A stretch of 7,247 bases of DNA from CAYRHS01 sp964424125 (lineage in GTDB: Bacteria > Actinomycetota > Acidimicrobiia > IMCC26256 > JAOSJL01). Position 1 is the first letter of the stretch. Each line of letters begins with the position of its first letter. Shown one piece after another: positions 1 through 5,025 of this stretch. Where the stretch lies: the NCBI GenBank assembly GCA_964424125.1, contig CAYRHS010000154.1, forward strand, positions 1 to 7,247, read 5' to 3'. The notes below the pieces were generated by a model that was not told where the DNA came from, did not search any database, and saw nothing but the letters and a program-made list of their open reading frames with translations. A program made the translations under genes and the position numbers.

Positions 1-1626
1 CGCTACAAGGGCACCTTCGACGAGGGGTACGAGGCGATCCGGGCCGGGATCCTCGCCCGTCAGATCGAGCTCGGCCTGCTGCCGGAGGGCACGCGACTGT
101 CCGGTATCAACCCGCACGGGGAACCGGACCGCACCGGCCCCGACGGCCAACCCTGGCCCGAGCTCGACACGGTCCGCCCGTGGGGCACGCTCACCGACGA
201 CGAGAAGCGCCTCTTCACCCGCATGGCCGAGGTCTTCGCCGGCTACATCTCCTACCACGACGACCGCTTGGGCCGCGTGCTCGACTACCTGGAGGAGTCG
301 GGCCAGCTCGACGACACGATCGTCGTCGTGGTCTCCGACAACGGTGGCAGCGGCGAGGGCGGCCCGAACGGCTCGTTCAACGAGTGGCGGTTCTTCAACG
401 GCGTGCCCGACACCACCGAGACCACCCTCCCGCACATGGACGAGCTGGGCACACCCGCGTCGAACAACCACTACTGCACGGGCTGGGCCTGGGCCCTCGA
501 CACCCCGTTCCCGTACTGGAAGCGGTGGGCCGGCGCGGAGGGCGGTGTCGCGGACATGCTGTTCGTGTCGTGGCCGGCGAAGATCGCCCCTCAGGCCGAA
601 CCCCGCCAGCAGTACGTCCACGCTGTCGACATCGTGCCGACCCTGTACGAGCTGCTGGGCATCGATCCGCCCGACGTGCTCAACGGCTACCCGCAGCTGC
701 CCATCCAGGGGGAGAGCTTCGCCGAGGCGCTCACCGATCCGGAAGCGTCGGGGCGCACGACGCAGTTCTACGCCATGCTCGGGCAACGCTCGATCTACCA
801 CGACGGTTGGCTGGCCTGCACGGTCCACCCGCCGTTGTCGGGTTGGGGCAACTTCCAGAACGACGAGTGGGAGCTGTTCCATCTCGAGACCGACCGCGCG
901 CAGACCACCGACCTCGCCGACTCGGAGCCCGAGCGGCTCGAGATGCTCAAGGGCCTGTGGTTCTACAACGCCGGTCTCTACAACGGGCTGCCCCTCGACG
1001 ACCGCTCCGCCCTCGAGCAGGTCCTCGCGGAACGCCCGCACGCCGCCCCACCGCGTGACCGCTACGTCTTCTACCCCGGCTGCGCAGACGTCCCGGAGTC
1101 CGCGGGCCCGCAACTGCCGGGCCGCTCCTACACCATCGCGGCCGGGGTGACGATCGACTCCGCCGACGTCGAAGGGGTCATCTGGGCTGCCGGTGGCGTG
1201 CCGGGCGGCCACAGCCTCTACGTCAAGGACGGCGTCCTGCGTTACACGTACAACTGGATCGGGACCGTCCTCCAGGACGTCGTCGGCGACGGACCCTTGC
1301 CGCAGGGCGCCCACGTCTGCAGCGCCGAGTTCGTCGCCGAGGGACAGAGTCAGGACCCGACCATGCCCGGCACCGCAGGCACCCTGACGCTGTATGTCGA
1401 CGACACAGCCGTGGGATCGGCGCCGCTCGTGACCCAGCCCGGCGCCTTCTGCCTGACCGGCGACGGCATCGCCGTGGGCCGCGACAGCGCCTCGGCCGTG
1501 AGTCCCGAGTACCGGGCCCCGTTCCCCTTCAGCGGCGGGAGGATCGAGAAGGTCGTGGTCGACGTCTCCGGCGAGCGGTACCTCGACCACGAGTCAGCGG
1601 TGCGGGCCTGGTTCTCCATCGACTGA
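1..1626 (+). CDS. Arylsulfatase, large bacterial type (5'-truncated by window edge)
   Basis: Hydrolyses sulfate esters, releasing sulfate; belongs to the type I (formylglycine) sulfatases, long subgroup. Frame 1 is open from base 1, so the gene starts upstream; 541 residues are visible and the first M (base 223) is internal. The CxPxR formylglycine motif is expected upstream and cannot be checked. Visible family signs: an opening stretch typical of the group (Y-x-G-x-F-D-x-G-Y-E, then RQ), the metal-site Asp-Asn at D113-N114 in VVSDNGG, a probable active-site lysine K174 after a WAWALDTPF motif, H207 in VHAVDIVPT, then GQRSIYHDGW and LPLDDR. Residues from about 360 to 541 form the C-terminal beta-sandwich-like region found in roughly 750-800-residue family members. 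The substrate cannot be told from sequence. It ends 31 bases before the DUF1269 remnant. Family certain, substrate unknown. Confidence 0.93.
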   Translation, partial: RYKGTFDEGYEAIRAGILARQIELGLLPEGTRLSGINPHGEPDRTGPDGQPWPELDTVRPWGTLTDDEKRLFTRMAEVFAGYISYHDDRLGRVLDYLEESGQLDDTIVVVVSDNGGSGEGGPNGSFNEWRFFNGVPDTTETTLPHMDELGTPASNNHYCTGWAWALDTPFPYWKRWAGAEGGVADMLFVSWPAKIAPQAEPRQQYVHAVDIVPTLYELLGIDPPDVLNGYPQLPIQGESFAEALTDPEASGRTTQFYAMLGQRSIYHDGWLACTVHPPLSGWGNFQNDEWELFHLETDRAQTTDLADSEPERLEMLKGLWFYNAGLYNGLPLDDRSALEQVLAERPHAAPPRDRYVFYPGCADVPESAGPQLPGRSYTIAAGVTIDSADVEGVIWAAGGVPGGHSLYVKDGVLRYTYNWIGTVLQDVVGDGPLPQGAHVCSAEFVAEGQSQDPTMPGTAGTLTLYVDDTAVGSAPLVTQPGAFCLTGDGIAVGRDSASAVSPEYRAPFPFSGGRIEKVVVDVSGERYLDHESAVRAWFSID

Positions 1627-1646
1627 CCACAGCGATCGGCACGACG

Positions 1647-1652
1647 AAGGAG
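1647..1652 (+). promoter_or_regulatory. Shine-Dalgarno AAGGAG in front of an ACG codon
   Basis: AAGGAG followed by a 5-base spacer (CAGTC) leads exactly to ACG at 1658, where the DUF1269-like reading frame should begin. The motif and spacing are those of a working ribosome binding site, so it marks the ancestral start and suggests an ATG-to-ACG change. No ATG, GTG or TTG lies at a normal distance. Confidence 0.6.
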
Positions 1653-1657
1653 CAGTC

Positions 1658-1876
1658 ACGGCACTGGACACGTTCTTCGCCTACCTCGGCGTGTACCCCG
1701 ATGTGGACGCCGCGCTCGCGGACTACGACGCGGTCAAGGAGCTCCATGTCGAAGCCGGGCTCGTCGACGCCTACGACGCCGCCGTCGTCGAACGCAGGGA
1801 CGATGGCCGGGTCAAGATCGTCAAGAAGCACGAGACACCGACTCGCGTCGGTGGCGTGCTCGGAGGCGGGGTCGGC
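1658..1876 (+). pseudogene. DUF1269-like protein, 5' fragment with lost start codon
   Basis: The frame reads A-L-D-T-F-F-A-Y-L-G-V-Y after ACG, then DAALADYDAVKELH, LVDAYDAAVVE, a KIVKKHETPTRVGG stretch and GGVLGGGVG. This is the N-terminal half of actinobacterial DUF1269-type proteins, which from memory run to about 165-175 residues. After the glycine stretch, family members continue with a hydrophobic Ala/Gly/Leu-rich segment and a C-terminal domain. Here the frame instead enters a C-rich run (1877-1885) and gives unrelated Pro/Arg/Ser residues up to a stop at 1958-1960. None of the three plus frames resumes the family sequence, and the convergent gene's stop lies at 1891-1893. So the gene has lost both a normal start (ACG) and its 3' half. 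The first conventional start, GTG at 1691, would remove about 11 conserved residues. It may be co-transcribed with the sulfatase. Family call from remembered consensus. Confidence 0.7.
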
Positions 1877-1890
1877 CCGCCCCCCGGACG

Positions 1891-2140
1891 TCAGGCTTGC
1901 TCGAGCGCGCTGCCGAGCTCTCGAAGGCCCGGCCGACGCGTGACGTCGAGGATGAAGTGACCGACGCCGATGGCCAACCCGACCGGGGGCGGGACCACGT
2001 CCACGGCGACCAGCACTCCGAGCCCGACGTAGAACACCCAGGTGTTCGATCGGCGGCGTCTGGATCTGCGTGTCGCCGACGTCGAACACGACTCGATGGC
2101 CGCCGTGCTCGGTGGTCACAGAGAGGCTGAACTCCGGCAT
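1891..2140 (-). pseudogene. Small one-helix membrane protein with a single frameshift
   Basis: ATG at 2140-2138 has GGAGG 8 bases upstream. The first 31 codons encode a hydrophilic N-terminus beginning MPEFSLSVTTEHGG and ending DTQIQTPPI. The same frame then turns into Arg-rich nonsense. Skipping one base (2047) moves to a frame that reads NTWVFYVGLGVLVAVDVV, then PPPVGLAIGVGHFILD, a charged segment and RELGSALEQA, ending at TGA 1893-1891. Together this is an 82-residue protein: N-terminal extracytoplasmic or cytosolic part, one or two hydrophobic segments, and a short amphipathic tail. I recall similar short actinobacterial proteins but cannot name a family. The hydrophobic half has no start codon and SD of its own at the right place, which supports one broken gene and not two. 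Either a true pseudogene or a sequencing/assembly error. It follows the DUF7144 gene on the same strand, separated from it by a hairpin. Confidence 0.65.
2032..2047. repeat. 16-bp inverted repeat GAACACC-CA-GGTGTTC at the frameshift point
   Basis: Two perfect 7-base arms around a 2-base centre. It lies inside the small minus-strand gene and covers the bases at which the reading frame changes. Self-pairing DNA of this kind favours replication slippage and also sequencing errors, so it offers a mechanism for the indel. It is too far from any promoter to be an obvious operator. Confidence 0.7.
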
Positions 2141-2148
2141 CACTGACA

Positions 2149-2153
2149 CCTCC
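2149..2153 (-). promoter_or_regulatory. Shine-Dalgarno GGAGG for the small membrane protein
   Basis: On the minus strand GGAGG lies 8 bases before the ATG at 2140. It fixes the start of the frameshifted gene and argues that the 5' half is a genuine coding start. Confidence 0.6.
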
Positions 2154-2171
2154 GAGGGAGTCGACGCCGCG

Positions 2172-2199
2172 GGGGACGCGGCCCGTGGGCCGCGTCCCC
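2172..2199 (-). terminator. Strong GC hairpin behind the DUF7144 gene
   Basis: GGGGACGCGGCCC and GGGCCGCGTCCCC form a perfect 13-bp stem around GT (in practice a 4-base loop after opening one pair). It starts 25 bases beyond the DUF7144 stop and ends 32 bases before the small membrane gene's ATG. There is no T run on the minus strand after it, so it would be a GC-rich, U-poor terminator of the type often proposed in actinobacteria, or an attenuator/processing structure between the two genes. Confidence 0.6.
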
Positions 2200-2223
2200 G
2201 TACGTGACGCGTTGGGGCCTGGG

Positions 2224-2628
2224 TCAGACGGATCGCATCTCCCCGCCGTGGGCGATGACCGCCCAGAGGACGAGCAGGTCGATGGTGATCACGACGAGCG
2301 ACCAGATCGGGTACGCGGGTAGCCACAGGAAGTTCGCGATCAGGCTCACACCGGCCACGATCACCGCGATCATGCGAGCGATGACGTTGCCCGTGAACAG
2401 CCCGAACCCGGCCAGGACCACGATCACGCCGATGATCAGGTGGATCCAGCCCCACCCGGTCAGGTCGACGACCAGGGCGTTCGCGTTGGTCCACACCACC
2501 CACTGGTCGTTGAAGATCGCGACGAGCCCGGCGATCGCGCCCAGGATCCCGACGAGGATCATCATGACGCCGGCAAAGGCGATCCAACCCGTCCAGCCCG
2601 TAGGCTCCTCGTATGTTCGCTCGGCCAT
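2224..2628 (-). CDS. DUF7144-family four-helix membrane protein
   Basis: Integral membrane protein of 134 residues, function unknown. Four hydrophobic segments are visible: about 15-39 (GVMMILVGILGAIAGLVAIF), 59-80, 83-101 and 108-126. The opening GWTGWIAFAGVMM and the alternation of helices with short loops match the actinobacterial DUF7144 membrane proteins. The start ATG at 2628 has a purine-rich SD (AAGGGGGAA) about 5-6 bases upstream and a well-spaced promoter at 2661-2689. The gene is transcribed away from the DUF6325 operon. Behind it lie a strong hairpin and the frameshifted small membrane gene. There is no catalytic motif; a structural or stress-related envelope role is only a guess. 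Confidence 0.85.
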   Translation of the reverse strand: MAERTYEEPTGWTGWIAFAGVMMILVGILGAIAGLVAIFNDQWVVWTNANALVVDLTGWGWIHLIIGVIVVLAGFGLFTGNVIARMIAVIVAGVSLIANFLWLPAYPIWSLVVITIDLLVLWAVIAHGGEMRSV

Positions 2629-2660
2629 GTTCGTTCCCCCTTGGTCGGCTGTTCCTGGTC

Positions 2661-2689
2661 ATCATGAATGCCTGTTTGAGCCCTGCCAA
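2661..2689 (-). promoter_or_regulatory. Sigma70-like promoter for the DUF7144 gene
   Basis: On the minus strand TTGGCA (2689-2684; 5 of 6 to TTGACA), a 17-base spacer and CATGAT (2666-2661; 4 of 6 to TATAAT). A start near 2653 would give a leader of about 25 bases that includes the SD of the gene at 2628. Spacing is optimal; the -10 box is only moderate. Confidence 0.5.
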
Positions 2690-2729
2690 GAGTCCTTGGT
2701 CCGTGGGGTGCGTGCTCCGGTAGTCCGGC

Positions 2730-2735
2730 TAGGGT
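2730..2735 (+). promoter_or_regulatory. Possible -10 element TAGGGT for the DUF6325 operon
   Basis: TAGGGT fits the TAnnnT pattern of actinobacterial housekeeping promoters and would give a leader of roughly 60 bases before the ATG at 2804. I find no convincing -35 box at 16-18 bases upstream, so this is weak. The stretch 2629-2803 holds this, the divergent minus-strand promoter and a small hairpin, and otherwise no gene. Confidence 0.25.
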
Positions 2736-2764
2736 GACGCCGCTCATCGAGGTGACGGTGGGCG

Positions 2765-2781
2765 CGTTCCGTGCGGGAACG
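2765..2781. repeat. Inverted repeat CGTTCC-GTGCG-GGAACG in the DUF6325 leader
   Basis: Six-base perfect arms and a 5-base loop, 11 bases upstream of the AGGAGGG ribosome binding site (2792-2798). It could be an operator or a leader hairpin affecting translation of the operon. It is short enough to occur by chance in GC-rich DNA. Confidence 0.3.
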
Positions 2782-2803
2782 TGGACGATTCAGGAGGGAG
2801 TCG

Positions 2804-3244
2804 ATGAGCGGTCCCGACGTGCACGGTCCGATCGACTTCGTCGTGGTCGAGTTCCCCGGCGACGCGACCGGTGCGGCGACGGCCCAGGCGTTGGTCGATC
2901 TCGTCGACCGCGCCACCGTTCGCCTCTACGACCTCGTCGTGGTGCGCAAGGCCGACAACGGCACGTGGACCGAGGTCGAGCTGGATGCCGCGTCCGACGG
3001 TCAGCTCGGTGAGCTGCGCGCGTTCGCCGGCGCCCGTTCGGGACTGCTGGGTGACGAGGACCTCGCGGACGTCGCCGACGTTCTCGATCCGGGGACGCTG
3101 GGCGCGGTGCTCGTGTACGAGAATGCCTGGGCCATACCGTTCGTCGCCGCGGCGCGGTCCGAGGGTGCGGAGCTCGTCGCCGGGGCGCGCTTGACGGCTC
3201 AGCAGATCATGGACGCGCTCGATGCCGCCGAAGCGGCCGACTGA
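2804..3244 (+). CDS. DUF6325-family protein
   Basis: Cytoplasmic protein of 146 residues, function unknown; no signal peptide or membrane helix. Family marks: GPIDFVVVEFPG (8-19), YDLVVVRK (42-49), a glycine-acid stretch GLLGDEDL (about 80-87), an LDPGTLGAVLVYENAWAIPF region (94-113), and a final helix after LVAGARL. These match the actinobacterial DUF6325 proteins in order and length. The ATG at 2804 is chosen because AGGAGGG (2792-2798) lies 5 bases upstream; the in-frame GTG at 2771 has no such site and would add non-conserved Arg-rich residues. First gene of a three-gene operon: the SHOCT gene follows after 12 bases. In related genomes DUF6325 and SHOCT genes are, from memory, often neighbours, suggesting joint action. 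Confidence 0.87.
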   Translation: MSGPDVHGPIDFVVVEFPGDATGAATAQALVDLVDRATVRLYDLVVVRKADNGTWTEVELDAASDGQLGELRAFAGARSGLLGDEDLADVADVLDPGTLGAVLVYENAWAIPFVAAARSEGAELVAGARLTAQQIMDALDAAEAAD

Positions 3245-3256
3245 GAGGAGTCACCC

Positions 3257-3556
3257 GTGCCCGGACTGCTGCGGGGTGTCGCCCGGACCGCTGTGATCGC
3301 CGGTACCGCCACCGCGGTTTCCGGCCGCGTGCAGCGGCGACAGGCCGAACGTTTCGCCGGCCGCGACGCACAGATCTACGCCGACCGCGAGCAGGCGTAC
3401 GAACAGCAGGAAGCTCCCGCCCAACCCGCGCCGCCGGCCGCACCGAGCGAGAACGACACCATCGCCCAGCTCAAGCAGCTCGGGGAGCTGAAGGCCCAGG
3501 GCATCCTCACCGACGAGGAGTTCGCGGCGGAGAAGGACAAGATCCTCGGCAGCTGA
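3257..3556 (+). CDS. Small SHOCT-domain protein
   Basis: Protein of 99 residues. The N-terminus (MPGLLRGVARTAVIAGTATA) is an Ala/Gly-rich amphipathic or weakly hydrophobic helix, followed by a basic-polar stretch (VQRRQAERFAGRD), a Gln/Pro/Ala linker (about 45-63) and a C-terminal SHOCT domain (67-97) with the signature IAQLKQLGELKAQGILTDEE and the closing E-K-D-K-I-L. SHOCT is a short oligomerisation-type helical motif found at the C-terminus of many bacterial proteins; this one probably acts as an adaptor, perhaps at the membrane. Start GTG at 3257 has GAGAGGAG ending 6 bases upstream, overlapping the end of the DUF6325 gene. Middle gene of the operon, 28 bases before the DUF2252 start. No enzymatic motif. 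Confidence 0.88.
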   Translation: MPGLLRGVARTAVIAGTATAVSGRVQRRQAERFAGRDAQIYADREQAYEQQEAPAQPAPPAAPSENDTIAQLKQLGELKAQGILTDEEFAAEKDKILGS

Positions 3557-3570
3557 CTCCGCCGTCGTGC

Positions 3571-3578
3571 AGGAGGTG
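3571..3578 (+). promoter_or_regulatory. Shine-Dalgarno AGGAGGTG deciding the DUF2252 start
   Basis: A near-perfect anti-16S match with a 6-base spacer to GTG at 3585. The in-frame GTG at 3567 overlaps this site and would add six residues (VQEVGR) encoded by the SD itself, so 3585 is the real start. Confidence 0.75.
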
Positions 3579-3584
3579 GGCAGA

Positions 3585-4961
3585 GTGGGAACTCCGACGC
3601 ACCTGTCGGTCGACGAGCGGAAGGAGATCGGGCGCGCCGCCCGCAAGGAGGCGCCGCGGTCCAGTCACGCCGCATGGAGCCCGGCGGACGACCGCCCCGA
3701 TCCGATCAGACTGCTCGAGGAGCAGAACGAAGACCGGGTGCCCTGGCTCGTCCCCATCCGCCACAGCAGGATGCGGGTGTCCCCGTTCACCTTCTATCGG
3801 GGCACGGCGCGGATCATGGCGGCCGACCTCGCCCCGACGCCGGTCAGCGGCCTCACCGTCCAGCTCGGGGGCGACGCCCACCTGTCGAACTTCGGCGCGT
3901 ACGCCTCGCCCGAACGCCAGCTCGTGTTCGATGCCAACGACTTCGACGAGACACTGCGCGGTCCGTGGGAATGGGACCTGAAACGCCTCGCCGCCAGCTT
4001 CATGGTGGCCGGTCAGCACCTGGGGCTCTCCCGGGGCGACTGCCGTGAGGCCACCGCCCAGGTCGTCAGGGCCTACCGCGAGGCGATGACCGGGTTCGCC
4101 TCCATGCGCTACCTCGACCTCTGGTACGACTACGCCAGCGTCGACGACGTGCGCGCCGCCGGCGGTCTCGATCCCAAGGAGCTCGACCGACGACTCGATC
4201 GCTTCGAGCGCCGCGCGCGACGCAAGACCAGCCTCCAGGCGCTCGGAAAACTGACCGTCTCGGTCGACGGGCATCACCGGATCCGCAGCGACCCACCCGT
4301 CCTGTTCCCCCTGCGCGACCTCCCGGCGGAATACGACGCTCCCGCGCTCGAAGCTCTCGCGCTGGACGCGCTCGAGAGCTACAAGCGCACGCTCAACGAC
4401 GACCGGCGCTGGTTGGTCGACCGCTACACCCCGGTCGACATCGGGGTCAAGGTCGTCGGCGTCGGCAGGCGCTGTCTCATCATGCTCCTCGAAGGTCGGG
4501 ACAACGACGATCCTCTCTTCCTGCAGGCCAAGGAGGCGACCGCATCGGTGCTCGAGGAGCACCTCGGGCCCAGCCCCTACGACAACCACGGCCGACGGGT
4601 GGTCGAGGGCCAACGAATGACCCAGGCCGAGTCCGACATCCTCCTGGGCTGGACCGAAGGCCGAGAGGACCGCCACTTCTACCTGCGCCAGCTCCGCGAC
4701 TGGAAGGGGTCGGTCGAGGTCGAGGGGGCCAGTCCCGACCAGCTGCGGTTCTACGCGGGGCTCTGCGGTCACACCCTGGCCCGGGGTCATGCGCGCTCCG
4801 GTGATCCCGTCGCGCTCCGCGCCTATGTGGGCAAAGGCGATGTCCTCGACGGCGCGATCACGGACTTCTCCGAGGCGTACGCGGCGCAGAATCTGCAGGA
4901 CTACGAACGCTTCCAGGAGGCCATCGCAAGTGCCCGCCTCGAGGTCGCGGCGACCCCGTGA
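3585..4961 (+). CDS. DUF2252-family protein (kinase-like fold), glycine-rich motif shortened
   Basis: Cytoplasmic protein of 458 residues, the usual length for DUF2252, a family related to the protein-kinase/phosphotransferase fold; substrate unknown. Visible motifs: SPFTFYRGTARIMAADLA, then GDAHLSNFG (G96-G104, resembling the HGDxHxxN catalytic loop of aminoglycoside-phosphotransferase-like kinases), NDFDE (118-122, metal-binding DFD-like), GPWEWDLKRLAASF, the segment around KVVGVG (about residue 289), LFLQAKEA with K316, HGRRVVEGQRMTQAESDILLGW, FYLRQLRDWKGS, and a C-terminal GHTLARGHARSGD. Family members usually read VGVGSVGTRC; here it is VGVGRRC, three residues shorter, a loss that could impair nucleotide binding. 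Last gene of the operon with the DUF6325 and SHOCT genes. The 64 bases that follow contain only the lactonase promoter and no clear terminator. Confidence 0.92.
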   Translation: MGTPTHLSVDERKEIGRAARKEAPRSSHAAWSPADDRPDPIRLLEEQNEDRVPWLVPIRHSRMRVSPFTFYRGTARIMAADLAPTPVSGLTVQLGGDAHLSNFGAYASPERQLVFDANDFDETLRGPWEWDLKRLAASFMVAGQHLGLSRGDCREATAQVVRAYREAMTGFASMRYLDLWYDYASVDDVRAAGGLDPKELDRRLDRFERRARRKTSLQALGKLTVSVDGHHRIRSDPPVLFPLRDLPAEYDAPALEALALDALESYKRTLNDDRRWLVDRYTPVDIGVKVVGVGRRCLIMLLEGRDNDDPLFLQAKEATASVLEEHLGPSPYDNHGRRVVEGQRMTQAESDILLGWTEGREDRHFYLRQLRDWKGSVEVEGASPDQLRFYAGLCGHTLARGHARSGDPVALRAYVGKGDVLDGAITDFSEAYAAQNLQDYERFQEAIASARLEVAATP

Positions 4962-5011
4962 CCCGGGCGACGGCCATCACTGATCCGCGGGGAGTAGCAA
5001 CCCGCAGCACG

Positions 5012-5017
5012 TAGCCT
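5012..5017 (+). promoter_or_regulatory. -10 element TAGCCT placed for leaderless transcription
   Basis: TAGCCT (TAnnnT) ends 8 bases before the ATG at 5026, so transcription would begin at or within a base or two of the start codon. No Shine-Dalgarno sequence is present upstream of this ATG, in contrast to the operon genes before it, which agrees with a leaderless mRNA. No clear -35 box is visible. Confidence 0.45.
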
Positions 5018-5025
5018 TCGACGCG

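Noticed and set aside
2032..2047. LexA/SOS-box reading of the GAAC...GTTC palindrome
   Set aside because: The GAAC and GTTC halves are 8 bases apart, not 4, and the site lies inside a gene and far from a promoter.
1529..2689. Minus-strand open frame of 386 codons across the decay zone and the DUF7144 gene
   Set aside because: Only its 31-codon segment starting at 2140 looks coding; the rest is Arg/Pro-rich antisense or out-of-frame reading of real genes.
2771..2803. Earlier GTG start for the DUF6325 protein
   Set aside because: It has no SD, adds non-conserved Arg-rich residues, and would place AGGAGGG inside the coding region; ATG 2804 fits better.
3507..4790. Minus-strand open frame of 427 codons antisense to the DUF2252 gene
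   Set aside because: The plus strand carries clear DUF2252 motifs in the opposite reading; long antisense frames are common in GC-rich genes, and this one shows no recognisable domain.
4987..5005. Hairpin GCGGG...CCCGC as terminator of the DUF2252 operon
   Set aside because: Only five base pairs with a nine-base loop and no T run; too weak to call.
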